Assembly (NCBI GenBank): GCA_036743375.1
Contig: DAINPP010000001.1
Span: 62,001 to 126,000, forward strand
Source: DAINPP01 sp036743375
GTDB taxonomy: Bacteria; Thermotogota; Thermotogae; MWEM01
Length of the DNA: 64,000 nt
Direction: 5' to 3'
This document shows, in pieces, positions 33,105 through 42,291 of the stretch (position 1 is its first letter; each line of letters starts with the position of its first letter). The translations under genes were made by a program, and so were the position numbers. The notes below the pieces were generated by a model that worked only from the letters and a program-made list of their open reading frames with translations, was not told the DNA's origin and ran no database searches.

Positions 33105-34220
33105 ATGGACTTCAGATTTTTTGTACCTGTAGAAATCTATTTTGGTCAAGACGAGATAAACAGGTTAAATACGATAATAAAAAATGGCCGTTGCCTGATT
33201 ATCAGCGATCCCGTCCTTAAAGAGACAGGAATTGTTGATAGGATTAAAGAGCGTCTTTCATCCGAATGCATTGTCAACGAATTTTGCGAAGTAGAGCCAA
33301 ATCCTTCCTGCGAAACGGTAGAAAGAGGAGCCGCCCTGATAAAGAAGATAAATGTCGATTTCATCATTGCAGCAGGTGGAGGAAGTACAATTGATGTGGC
33401 AAAGGCCATTTCCTGTTTAAGTACTGCCGAAGGCGATTTCAAAGAATATCTTTACGGGGAAAGGATATTTGACAGAAGAAACACAAAATTGATAGCCATC
33501 CCAACCACTTCTGGAACCGGCAGTGAAGTGACAAATGTCGGTGTTTATACAGATCTGTCAAAGGGAATAAAAATGCCACTCGTAACAGATTTGTTCTGGT
33601 GTGATTATGCCATAATAGATCCGACACTGACAGTAACACTCCCCAAAAGGGCAACAGCTTCTACATCACTTGATGCATTTACTCATGCGATAGAAGCTTA
33701 TTGGGCGGATTCCACACAGCCAATCAGTAAATCGCTTTCCCTGCAGGCGATGAAATTAATTATAGAAAACCTTGAGCTTGCTATTATCACGCCAGATAAT
33801 TACTCTGCCAGGGAAAATCTCCTCTTCGCAAGTCTGATAGCAGGTATGTCTTTTGCACAGACAAGAACAACAATTCTTCATGCCCTGAGCTTCCCACTAA
33901 CCAGTCGGTACGGACTCGAACATGGGTTTGCCTGCGCTATTGCGCTTCCGGAAGTCATGAAAGATAATTATGAATTTTACAAAGATGAAATGGACAACCT
34001 GTTAAAATATCTTGATTTCGAAGATATTGAAGGCCTTTCCGCTTATTTTTCAGACATGATGAAAAATGTTGGAGCACCGGTGTGTTTAAGCGAAATCGGA
34101 ATCAGCTCAGAAGATCTTGATGAAATTGTCTTGACCACTTTGAATGCACCGATTTCAAAGTTGAATCCAAAAAAATATACCTACGAAGAACTCAAAAGAA
34201 CACTTAACAAAATCTTATAA
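33105..34220 (+). CDS. Iron-containing alcohol dehydrogenase, probable sulfolactaldehyde reductase
   Basis: A group III metal-dependent alcohol dehydrogenase of 371 residues: NAD-binding GGGSTIDVAKA at 91-101, metal ligands Asp190 and His194 (SLDAFTHAIEAY), His259 and His273 (LEHGFACA). In the proposed pathway it would reduce 3-sulfolactaldehyde to 2,3-dihydroxypropane-1-sulfonate with NADH, re-oxidising glycolytic NADH. Related Fe-ADHs reduce sulfoacetaldehyde and phosphonoacetaldehyde, so a sulfonate aldehyde is plausible, but the substrate is not readable from sequence. The ribosome site AAGGGGG lies before the ATG. Confidence 0.8.
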   Translation: MDFRFFVPVEIYFGQDEINRLNTIIKNGRCLIISDPVLKETGIVDRIKERLSSECIVNEFCEVEPNPSCETVERGAALIKKINVDFIIAAGGGSTIDVAKAISCLSTAEGDFKEYLYGERIFDRRNTKLIAIPTTSGTGSEVTNVGVYTDLSKGIKMPLVTDLFWCDYAIIDPTLTVTLPKRATASTSLDAFTHAIEAYWADSTQPISKSLSLQAMKLIIENLELAIITPDNYSARENLLFASLIAGMSFAQTRTTILHALSFPLTSRYGLEHGFACAIALPEVMKDNYEFYKDEMDNLLKYLDFEDIEGLSAYFSDMMKNVGAPVCLSEIGISSEDLDEIVLTTLNAPISKLNPKKYTYEELKRTLNKIL

Positions 34221-34233
34221 AGAGGTGAATGTC

Positions 34234-35064
34234 TTGACTGAAACGGAAATTAAGTACCTTGAAAAAAAGGCAAAAGAAATCAGAAGTCTTACTATTGAAA
34301 TGATAGGCAGACTTGGGGTCGGTCATATTGGTGGATCCCTTTCTATCATCGATGCGCTGGTTGCACTTTATTATCATGAAATGAAAATTGATCCCAAAGA
34401 TCCAAAATGGGTAGAAAGAGATCATTTCATTCTCTCAAAGGGACACGGTGGGCCCGGAGTATACGCGGTACTGGCCGATAAAGGCTTCTTTCCTAGAGAA
34501 TGGATAAGCACGTTAAATCAGCCAAATACAAATCTGCCTTCTCATTGCGATAAAAATCTGACGCCGGGTATCGATATGACGGCCGGTTCATTGGGTCAGG
34601 GATTGTCTGCAGCCATTGGTATGGCTATTGCGAAGAAGATAGATAAGAGGGATTCAAGAGTTTACTGTATTATCGGAGATGGAGAAAGTCAGGAAGGGCA
34701 GATATGGGAAGCGGCAATGCTTGCACCTGCCAAAAAACTTGATAATCTCACCGTTTTTCAGGATTACAACAAGATGCAGATCGATGGAACGATTGAAGAG
34801 ATCAACGCTCTCGAACCATTGACGGATAAATGGACGGCATTTGGCTGGAACGTTTATTCAGTCGATGGACACAACATTGAAGCGATTTGTACGGCTATAG
34901 AAAAGGGTAAAGAAGTAAAAGATAAACCGACTATGATAGTACTCCATACGATAAAGGGAAAAGGCGCCTTCTTCGCTGAAGGAAAATTATCCTGTCATAA
35001 TATGAAAGTTTCAGAAGAGGATTGGAAAAAGGCCGTAGAAGAATTGACAAAGGAAGAGGTGTAA
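34234..35064 (+). CDS. sqwG: Split transketolase, N-terminal (TPP pyrophosphate-binding) subunit, SqwG-like
   Basis: Holds the pyrimidine-diphosphate half of transketolase: KGHGGPGVYA near 69-78, TAGSLGQGLSAAIGMA and the Mg/TPP motif GDGESQEGQIWEA at 148-160. With the next gene it would transfer two-carbon units. In the sulfo-TK route the SqwGH enzyme acts twice, on sulfofructose and on sulfoerythrulose. Start choice: a GTG at 34225 sits inside the ribosome site AGAGGTG, so the TTG at 34234, six bases after it, is preferred (276 residues). Thermotoga also has split transketolases for pentoses, so the pair alone is not diagnostic. Confidence 0.8.
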   Translation: MTETEIKYLEKKAKEIRSLTIEMIGRLGVGHIGGSLSIIDALVALYYHEMKIDPKDPKWVERDHFILSKGHGGPGVYAVLADKGFFPREWISTLNQPNTNLPSHCDKNLTPGIDMTAGSLGQGLSAAIGMAIAKKIDKRDSRVYCIIGDGESQEGQIWEAAMLAPAKKLDNLTVFQDYNKMQIDGTIEEINALEPLTDKWTAFGWNVYSVDGHNIEAICTAIEKGKEVKDKPTMIVLHTIKGKGAFFAEGKLSCHNMKVSEEDWKKAVEELTKEEV

Positions 35065-35068
35065 GCAT

Positions 35069-36007
35069 ATGATGCACGAAAAGGAAATGAGACAGGTATA
35101 CGCCGAACTTCTCGTTGAAAGAGCAGAGAAAGATGATAGAATAGTCGTTCTCGAAGCTGATCTGATGAAAGCGACGGGAACAACACCTTTTAAGGAAAAA
35201 TTCCCCGAGAGGTTTGTGGATGTTGGAGTTGCCGAAGCAAACATGATCGGAACAGCTGCAGGTATGGCCGTTATGGGAAAGATTCCCTTCGCCCATTCAT
35301 TTACACCTTTTGCAACAAGAAGGGTACTGGACCAAATAGCCATCTCTATCGCTTACGCAAAAGTTAATGCAAAGATTGGGGGCACAGATCCCGGAATCAT
35401 GGCCGAATTGAACGGGGGAACCCATATGAGTGTGTCCGATGCGGGTCTTATCAGAGGTCTTCCGAATATGATAGTGGTAGAACCCGCCGATGCAATACAG
35501 CTGAAATCTCTATTCCCTCAGATTACCGATGTTGAAAACCCTGTCTATATGAGACTTGCCAGAAAAGCTAAAGAACTGTATTTTGAGGATGAAACTGAAT
35601 TTGAATTGGGTAAGATTTACCAGATGAAAGAGGGACATGATGTCACCATTATTTGTTCAGGCCTGATGATCAAGTATTCAAAGATGGCAGTGGAAATCCT
35701 TGAAAAAGAGGGTATCAGTGTCAGATTGCTTAACATGCATACCCTTAAGCCGGTCGATAAAGAAATGATCATTAAAGCAGCAGAAGAAACCGGTGCCATT
35801 GTTACCGCTGAAAATCACAGTATTGTCAACGGATGGGGAACGGCCGTTGCAGAAGTTGTTGTAGAGAATTGCCCGGTCCCGATGGAAAGAATAGGCATCA
35901 GGGATCATTTTGGTGAGGTAGGACTCGTTCCATTTCTGCTTGAAAAATATCACATGACGGAAAAAGATATCGTAGATGCCGTAAAAAAAGTGTTAAAGAG
36001 AAAATAA
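35069..36007 (+). CDS. sqwH: Split transketolase, C-terminal subunit, SqwH-like
   Basis: Middle and C-terminal transketolase domains in 312 residues: the catalytic Glu of VDVGVAEANMIGTAAG near 53, FAHSFTPFATRR near 77-88, and the C-terminal domain with VTAENHSIVNGWGTAVAE. It follows the N-subunit by four bases behind AGGAAGAGG. The two subunits form the alpha2beta2 enzyme typical of split transketolases. The donor substrate assigned here (6-deoxy-6-sulfofructose, then sulfoerythrulose) depends on the neighbouring YihQ-like and isomerase genes. Confidence 0.8.
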   Translation: MMHEKEMRQVYAELLVERAEKDDRIVVLEADLMKATGTTPFKEKFPERFVDVGVAEANMIGTAAGMAVMGKIPFAHSFTPFATRRVLDQIAISIAYAKVNAKIGGTDPGIMAELNGGTHMSVSDAGLIRGLPNMIVVEPADAIQLKSLFPQITDVENPVYMRLARKAKELYFEDETEFELGKIYQMKEGHDVTIICSGLMIKYSKMAVEILEKEGISVRLLNMHTLKPVDKEMIIKAAEETGAIVTAENHSIVNGWGTAVAEVVVENCPVPMERIGIRDHFGEVGLVPFLLEKYHMTEKDIVDAVKKVLKRK

Positions 36008-36017
36008 GGCGATTCGC

Positions 36018-38060
36018 ATGATAAAAATAGTTGAAGGGACAGAGGAACTCGAGATCTTTTTCAAAGACAGAAAATTAATAAAACATTCGGAAGGATTTCC
36101 CGCTTTTTCATTTGGAAACGGAAAGGCTGTTTTCGATATGTATCATGGAAATTTTGATATCAAAAACGCGCTTGAATCAAAATACCCTCTAAGGCATTTT
36201 GAAGTGATAGAGGCGGGGGAAAGAAATGCCATCATAAGGTTTTTCTATAACGGTTTGTGTCTGAAACTCCTCCTCAATGTAACAGATGAAGGATTGTTAG
36301 AACTCTTTCCACATTGCGAAGGGGGGACATTCAACAGATTCTGGATAAGGTTCTGTTCTCAGAAGGATGAAGCGGTTTACGGTTGTGGTGAACAGTATTC
36401 GGAGCTTAATTTAAAGGGAAAAAGAGTCCCTTTGTGGGTATCGGAGCAGGGGATCGGTCGGAATAAAAACGAATTACTGACCTTCTTCGCGGATAAATTT
36501 GAAAGAGCAGGGGGAGACTGGTATACAACTTATTTCCCTCAACCCTCCTTTATCACCTCTTCAGCTTTTTTCTGTCATGTTAATGATACCAGCTATATGG
36601 AATTCGACTTTACACCTGAAGATTATACAGAACTGGAAACATGGCACATTCCTTCAAAAATAGTCATTGGTGTTGAAGAGAATTTTTTAGAAACGGTTGA
36701 AAGCCAAAGTAAATATCTTGGATTACAGCCGGAGTTACCGGACTGGATATTTGATGGTGTTATTCTTGGATTACAGGGTGGCACGGAAGTTGTTCTTCCA
36801 AAGGTGGAGCAGGCCATAGAAAAGAAGGTAAAAATTTCTGCCATGTGGATACAGGACTGGGAAGGGAAAAGAATCACAACTTTCGGAAAACAGCTTATGT
36901 GGGATTGGCATTATGAAAAAGAGATGTATCCAAATCTTCCGGAAACGATTAAGCAATTAAAGGAAAAGGGTATTCGTACGATGGGCTATATCAATCCTTT
37001 TCTCGCTACTGAAGGACAATTGTACAAAGAGGCACATGAAAAAGGCTATACCCTTAAAAACAATGCGGGAGAAGAATATCTCGTTGTCGTCACCACTTTT
37101 CCTGTTGCAATCGTGGACCTGACCAATCCGGATGCATATAACTGGCTAAAAGAGGTTATCAAATCGAATATGATAGGTATTGGGTTATCAGGCTGGATGG
37201 CTGATTTTGCCGAATACACCCCGACAGATTCTCACCCGTTCAGCGGGGAAGATGCTGAATTACTTCACAACAGATTCCCGGTTTTATGGGCACAGTTAAA
37301 CAGAGAAGCCGTTGAAGACTCCGGAAAGCTCGGAGAAGTTGTTTTTTTCATGCGGGCCGGTTACAGTTTTTCACAGAAGTATAATACGCTGATGTGGAGT
37401 GGGGATCAGATGGTAGACTGGAGTATTGACGATGGTCTTCCTTCCGTTATCCCATCGGCCTTATCACTTGGGTTGAGTGGTTTTGGCATCTGTCATTCAG
37501 ATATTGGCGGCTATACAACCATTGCCAATCAGATGGGAAATGTTCACCGATCTAAAGAACTTTTTATGAGATGGACCGAACAATCGGCCTTTTCTCCGGT
37601 TATGAGAACACATGAGGGAAACAGACCCGATTTAAATATTCAGTTTGATTCAGATGATGAAATACTGGAACATTTTGCAGAGATGATCAGAATACACGTG
37701 AAGATGAAAAAATACCTGATGTATCTCAACGTTGAAAATGCAGAAAAGGGGTTACCCTTCATGCGATCTTTGTACATGCACTATTCCAGTACGGCAAAAG
37801 CCGAAGAATATGGATTAAAAGATATTAAATATCAGTATCTTCTCGGCCGGGATCTCCTGGTATGTCCGGTTATTGAGCCTGGACAGACAAGAAAAACCGT
37901 TTTGTTACCTGAAGATCGCTGGTTGAATATCTGGACAGGGGAAGAATATGAACACGGTATTTATGAAGTAAGCTCGCCTTTAAGAAGGCCCCCGGTTTTT
38001 GTGAGAAAAGAATCGGAATTCAAGGATTTTTTCTTGAAGTTGAAGGAGGAAAACCAATGA
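36018..38060 (+). CDS. GH31 alpha-glycosidase closely resembling sulfoquinovosidase YihQ
   Basis: Cleaves alpha-sulfoquinovosides to sulfoquinovose, if the family assignment holds. The 680 residues align with E. coli YihQ along their length with a constant offset of nine. Nucleophile Asp396 (YihQ Asp405) is in GWMADFAEY and acid/base Asp463 (Asp472) in MWSGDQMVDW. The sulfonate-pocket residues Gln253, Gln279, Trp295 and Tyr499 match YihQ Gln262, Gln288, Trp304 and Tyr508. The key Arg301 is replaced by Gln292 in FGKQLMW. No signal peptide, so it is cytosolic. It overlaps the next gene by four bases. YihQ numbering is from memory but self-consistent. Confidence 0.75.
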   Translation: MIKIVEGTEELEIFFKDRKLIKHSEGFPAFSFGNGKAVFDMYHGNFDIKNALESKYPLRHFEVIEAGERNAIIRFFYNGLCLKLLLNVTDEGLLELFPHCEGGTFNRFWIRFCSQKDEAVYGCGEQYSELNLKGKRVPLWVSEQGIGRNKNELLTFFADKFERAGGDWYTTYFPQPSFITSSAFFCHVNDTSYMEFDFTPEDYTELETWHIPSKIVIGVEENFLETVESQSKYLGLQPELPDWIFDGVILGLQGGTEVVLPKVEQAIEKKVKISAMWIQDWEGKRITTFGKQLMWDWHYEKEMYPNLPETIKQLKEKGIRTMGYINPFLATEGQLYKEAHEKGYTLKNNAGEEYLVVVTTFPVAIVDLTNPDAYNWLKEVIKSNMIGIGLSGWMADFAEYTPTDSHPFSGEDAELLHNRFPVLWAQLNREAVEDSGKLGEVVFFMRAGYSFSQKYNTLMWSGDQMVDWSIDDGLPSVIPSALSLGLSGFGICHSDIGGYTTIANQMGNVHRSKELFMRWTEQSAFSPVMRTHEGNRPDLNIQFDSDDEILEHFAEMIRIHVKMKKYLMYLNVENAEKGLPFMRSLYMHYSSTAKAEEYGLKDIKYQYLLGRDLLVCPVIEPGQTRKTVLLPEDRWLNIWTGEEYEHGIYEVSSPLRRPPVFVRKESEFKDFFLKLKEENQ

Positions 38061-38530
38061 AAAAAATTGTTATTGGAGCCGATAAGTCGGGATTTACACT
38101 TAAAGAGGCATTAAAAGAGCATCTTTTTGAGCAGGGATATGAGGTTGAAGATCTTGGCATGAAGACACCGGAAGATTTTCAGGCTTATTATGAAGTTGCC
38201 CCAAAGGTAGCCCGAAAGATACAGGCGGGGGAGTACGAAAAGGGACTACTCTGCTGCGGAACCGGAATGGGAATGGCAATCGTCGCCAATAAATTCAAAG
38301 GGATCTATGCCGCAGTCGTTGAAGGCAGTTACGGGGCAAAGATGTGCAAAGTCATCAACAACGCAAACATTCTGACAATGGGTGGCTGGAAACTGGCTCC
38401 TCAGGAAGCCATAGACATGCTTGACAGATGGCTGAATACGGAATTTCTTGAAGGCTTTGAATTTAAAAAGGATTTTCTTACAAATGCTTTTGAGGAAGTT
38501 AAAAGGATAGAAGATGAAAATTTCAAGTAA
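38057..38530 (+). CDS. sqwI: RpiB-fold isomerase with altered substrate pocket, probable sulfoerythrose isomerase (SqwI-like)
   Basis: The fold is RpiB/LacAB (157 residues): the start GADKSGF and the catalytic Cys67 in CCGTGMGMAI. In place of the RpiB DHAG stands Asp-Lys-Ser-Gly; the CxDxY region reads VVEGSYG, and the conserved H-N-D-A-N reads I-N-N-A-N. These are phosphate- and ring-opening positions, so ribose 5-phosphate is an unlikely substrate. Sulfo-TK operons carry an RpiB-like SqwI that interconverts 4-deoxy-4-sulfoerythrose and sulfoerythrulose. It is the last gene before a terminator. Confidence 0.7.
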   Translation: MKKIVIGADKSGFTLKEALKEHLFEQGYEVEDLGMKTPEDFQAYYEVAPKVARKIQAGEYEKGLLCCGTGMGMAIVANKFKGIYAAVVEGSYGAKMCKVINNANILTMGGWKLAPQEAIDMLDRWLNTEFLEGFEFKKDFLTNAFEEVKRIEDENFK

Positions 38531-38542
38531 TTGATATAAAAT

Positions 38543-38594
38543 AAAAGAGATTTCTTTTGGCCTTCCTCGCCGGTTGAAGTCTCTTTTTCTTTTT
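38543..38594 (+). terminator. Terminator of the sulfoglycolysis-type operon
   Basis: AGAGATTTC (38546-38554) pairs with GAAGTCTCT (38576-38584) using one G:T pair, extended by A/T pairs, with a 21-base loop that can form an inner GGC/GCC stem; then TTTTTCTTTTT. Confidence 0.8.
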
Positions 38595-38638
38595 ATCTAT
38601 ACAATTTTATTAAAATATTTCTTCTAAAAAGCAAAATA

Positions 38639-38647
38639 TGATATAAT
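38639..38647 (+). promoter_or_regulatory. Extended -10 promoter of smc
   Basis: TGATATAAT with TATAAT at 38642-38647. The transcript leader would be about 95 bases; I see no clear hairpin or riboswitch in it. Confidence 0.55.
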
Positions 38648-38748
38648 TTTTAGTGATACTGGGTAGAACAAAATTCTTATCTTAAGTACCAGGTTAAATT
38701 TTCTTTTGGGGTTGTGTAACTCCTGGGGATGATGTGGGGGACATCATA

Positions 38749-41700
38749 ATGAAATTAAAAAATATTCATCTTGAAGGTTTTAAATCTTTTGCAAGACCGG
38801 TTGATCTCGATCTTACCGATGGAATTAATTCCATTGTGGGGCCAAACGGGAGTGGTAAATCCAATATAGTCGATGCCATTTTGTGGGTTTATGGTGAACA
38901 TTCGATGAAAAATATCAGGGCAAATGATAAGACAGATGTCATTTTCTCCGGCTCTGATGGTTCTTCTCCTGCTTCAAGAGCTGTTGCCACGCTTACTTTC
39001 GAAAGAGATGATCATTCAGATCTTTCTATCTCCCGTGAACTATACCGAAACGGAAAAAACACTTATTATCTGAATGGAGAGAAGGCAAGATTGAATGATA
39101 TTAAGGATATCTTTGCCGGAACCGGTGCTGGAAAGGAACTCTACTCGATAGTAAGTCAGGGAAGGGTGGATAAGATATTAAATTCTTCACCAGAAGAGAT
39201 AAGGCTTCTTGTGGAAGAAGCTGCAGGTATTGCTGTTTACAAAAAGAAGAAAAAGGAAACAATTTCAAAGATAGAATCTACTGACGATAACCTTTCCCGC
39301 GTTGTTGATATCCTGAACGAACTCTCAAAGCAGAAGAAATCGCTTTATCTGAAAGCCAAAAGAGCCGAGAAGTATATTGAGTATTCCGGAGAGTTAAAGG
39401 AAGGACAGCATAAGCTTTTTTCCCATTTAAATCAGAAATGGATGGATAAGAAGGATGATTTATACGCAGAAATAGAAACCAATAAGAAGAGAATACAGGA
39501 AATTCAAAAGGAACTGATCAAGACTGAAAGTGTCTACCATGAATTGCGAGATAGTTATGATGATTCAGATAAGGAGATGGAAGGGGTAACTTCAGTCTTA
39601 GAAGAATACAAAGAGCGTCAGAATCATTTGAACGAGACACGTACGATGTATGCAAAGAACCTTTCGGAAAAGGAATCCAAATATGTGGAATACGTCACTA
39701 AGCTCGATTCTTTGAAAGAACAGGATGAAAAATTAAACAACAGAAAAAGTGAACTTGATATGTTGCTTGAAACAATCATAGATAATCTGGACAAGATTAC
39801 CATTCAGCTGGCGGAGAAGAAGAAAGCCAAAGAGGAAATTACGGAAAATTGTACGGAAGAAGAACAGGCCATACTTGAACTTCAACAGAATCTTGAAAGC
39901 GCCGAAAGGGAATTTGGCAAGCTTGAAAATGAGTATTTACGACTCGAAGACTCTATAGAAGACAACGAAAAAAGGATTATCGTTATAAAAAACCAGCTTG
40001 AGCAGAAGAAGGAAAGACTTGAAGGACTCCTTACCGAGCTGGATGAATTGAGGAACAGAGGTTCGGATAGTTCCATGAAGGAAGCCGAATTGAAAGATGA
40101 ACTCGAAATGGTCAAGGAAAGGCTTATAGAAGTAGAAAAGACGCTCAGGGATATAGAAGAAAAAAAATACTCGGACATTCAGAAGGAAAAGCATCTTGAT
40201 GCCGAAAGGGCCGTTCTTGAAAGACAGATTAAGGAATTTTCAGGATATTCAAGATCTGTAAAGGCTCTTTTTGTAAAAAAACAGAAAGATGAAAATCTGA
40301 GAAACATGATAGATGTTCTCGCAAACCTCATAGAATTCGATAGGGAATACGAGACCGCTTTTGAGGTGTTGATAGGCAGTCGGGCACAGAATATCGTTAC
40401 AAAAGATGCCGATACGGCTAAATATGCCGTTAATATCTTAAAATCAGAAGATCTCGGAAGGGCTACTTTCCTTCCACTCGATATTCTGCGTGTCAAACCG
40501 GTATTGCAGGGAGCCAGGTTTGAAAATCATCCCGGCTTTGTGGGTTACGCATCCGAACTGGTAAGAACGGGCGAAGAGTTCGTACAGCTTCCACTCTACC
40601 TGTTTACAGATACCATATTGGTAAAAACGATTGATGATGGTCTGGATCTTAAGAAAAAATATGGGGTCTCGAATCAGATCGTTTCCCTTGATGGACAACT
40701 GATTGCCTCGAGAGGTGCCATCACCGGCGGAAGCTTGAAAATAGACCGTAAAGGCTCATTTATTTCAAGAACAGCAAGGCTTTCAGAAATAAACGAAGAA
40801 CTTGAAAGTCTCAGTAAAAAGATCATCTCCTTGGAAAATCGTGAAAGGGAACAAAAGGATGAGCAGGATCAGATCATCAGATTAAAGAGGACTCTGGACG
40901 ATGAATTGAATGAGATAATGCTCAAGAACGCATCTATCAGACGAACACTTCAGAGCCTTACGAGCGAAATTGGGGAACTGGATAAAGAAGTTACCGATCT
41001 TGAAAAATTGAATGTTGATTACAGCGCAAAAATAGCGGGATCTAAAGCAAGACAAGGGATCATCGTCGAAGAAAAGGCCGAATACTCTTCTGAAATTCGT
41101 ATCTCTTCCGAGAAACTCTCCAAGGTGAGTCAGACGATAAGGGAGAAGAGGGCCGAACTTCAGATACTGAATGAACAGATCACGGATATCCGGCTCGAAG
41201 TGAATTCAAATTCCGACAGAAAGAAACAATATACATCCGAGCTAAACGATATTTATGAAACGTTGCGAAAAAACAGGGATGTAGAAGGGGATTGTAAATT
41301 TAACCTTGAGCACATAGAAAAGGCGCTTACAGGTGAAAAAGAAAGAGTAGAAGAACTGGATATCGAATTGAAGAGCCTGAAAAGCGAGATTTCCAAACTG
41401 TTTGAAAACATGAAATACCAGCAGGAAGATCGGCAGAATATGGCAAACCAGATCAAGGATTTTGAAACGACACTGGAAAACCTCAGAAATGAACGGGCAA
41501 CGTTGAGAGATAACGAGCATCACTATGATTTAAAATCACAGGAGATAGAGTACAATGTTCAGTCTCTCATCGAGAAGATGATAAACGCCGATATAAAAAC
41601 TGAAGATCTTGAGGCGGTTAAACTTGATGAAATCGAAGAAAGGTCGATTACGGAATTTGTCGATCAACTTGAAAATAAAATAAAATATCTCGGGGCAGTT

Positions 41701-42291
41701 GATTTAAATGCCATCGAAGAATACAACGAAATCGAAGCGAGATACGTCGATATGGATTCTCAGAAACAGGATCTTGAGGCGGCAAGGGCTTCACTTGAAG
41801 AATTGCTTGAGCAAACGGATTCAGAGGCCAAGAAGATCTTTATGGAAACCTTCAATTTGATCAATAAATACTTCAATGAGATGATCCAAATCCTTTTTGG
41901 CGGCGGAAATGGTGTATTGAAGATCCTTCCGGATAACGATTTACTTGAAACGGGTATAGAAATTTCGGTAAAAAGACCTGGGAAACGTTCTCAGAAGATG
42001 TATCTGCTTTCCGGTGGGGAAAAGTCACTCGTCGGTATTGCACTGGTATTCTCCATGCTGAAGATCAGCCCCTCTCCTTTTTATATTCTGGACGAGGTCG
42101 ATGCGGCACTTGATGATTTTAACGCCGAAAGACTTAAAAATCTGATCCATGAAAATAAGCATCTCTCACAGTTTATCGTAATCACCCATAATAAACTGGT
42201 TATGGAAATAGCGGATATTCTTTACGGTATCACACAATCCAATGGAATTTCTATGGTTATGACGGTGGAACTTGAACAGTATGCAATCTAA
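38749..42291 (+). CDS. smc: Chromosome segregation ATPase SMC
   Basis: Condensin core protein that compacts and separates chromosomes. The N-terminal ABC half has GPNGSGKSNIVDAI at 32-45; two long coiled coils flank a hinge in the middle (about 510-660, with GSRAQNIV and GGSLKIDRKGSF); the C-terminal half has the signature LLSGGEKSLVG and Walker B YILDEVDAALDD. The ATG at 38749 gives 1,180 residues, normal for bacterial SMC; a GTG five codons earlier has poorer spacing to its ribosome site. Confidence 0.97.
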   Translation: MKLKNIHLEGFKSFARPVDLDLTDGINSIVGPNGSGKSNIVDAILWVYGEHSMKNIRANDKTDVIFSGSDGSSPASRAVATLTFERDDHSDLSISRELYRNGKNTYYLNGEKARLNDIKDIFAGTGAGKELYSIVSQGRVDKILNSSPEEIRLLVEEAAGIAVYKKKKKETISKIESTDDNLSRVVDILNELSKQKKSLYLKAKRAEKYIEYSGELKEGQHKLFSHLNQKWMDKKDDLYAEIETNKKRIQEIQKELIKTESVYHELRDSYDDSDKEMEGVTSVLEEYKERQNHLNETRTMYAKNLSEKESKYVEYVTKLDSLKEQDEKLNNRKSELDMLLETIIDNLDKITIQLAEKKKAKEEITENCTEEEQAILELQQNLESAEREFGKLENEYLRLEDSIEDNEKRIIVIKNQLEQKKERLEGLLTELDELRNRGSDSSMKEAELKDELEMVKERLIEVEKTLRDIEEKKYSDIQKEKHLDAERAVLERQIKEFSGYSRSVKALFVKKQKDENLRNMIDVLANLIEFDREYETAFEVLIGSRAQNIVTKDADTAKYAVNILKSEDLGRATFLPLDILRVKPVLQGARFENHPGFVGYASELVRTGEEFVQLPLYLFTDTILVKTIDDGLDLKKKYGVSNQIVSLDGQLIASRGAITGGSLKIDRKGSFISRTARLSEINEELESLSKKIISLENREREQKDEQDQIIRLKRTLDDELNEIMLKNASIRRTLQSLTSEIGELDKEVTDLEKLNVDYSAKIAGSKARQGIIVEEKAEYSSEIRISSEKLSKVSQTIREKRAELQILNEQITDIRLEVNSNSDRKKQYTSELNDIYETLRKNRDVEGDCKFNLEHIEKALTGEKERVEELDIELKSLKSEISKLFENMKYQQEDRQNMANQIKDFETTLENLRNERATLRDNEHHYDLKSQEIEYNVQSLIEKMINADIKTEDLEAVKLDEIEERSITEFVDQLENKIKYLGAVDLNAIEEYNEIEARYVDMDSQKQDLEAARASLEELLEQTDSEAKKIFMETFNLINKYFNEMIQILFGGGNGVLKILPDNDLLETGIEISVKRPGKRSQKMYLLSGGEKSLVGIALVFSMLKISPSPFYILDEVDAALDDFNAERLKNLIHENKHLSQFIVITHNKLVMEIADILYGITQSNGISMVMTVELEQYAI

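Noticed and set aside
34225..36007. Reading the split transketolase as the housekeeping pentose-phosphate enzyme only
   Set aside because: Thermotoga has such pairs, so this remains possible, but its place between a sulfolactaldehyde-type reductase and a YihQ-like glycosidase favours the dedicated role.
39882..40496. Serine/phenylalanine-rich minus-strand frames inside smc
   Set aside because: They mirror the coiled-coil codons of smc and have no ribosome sites or family features.
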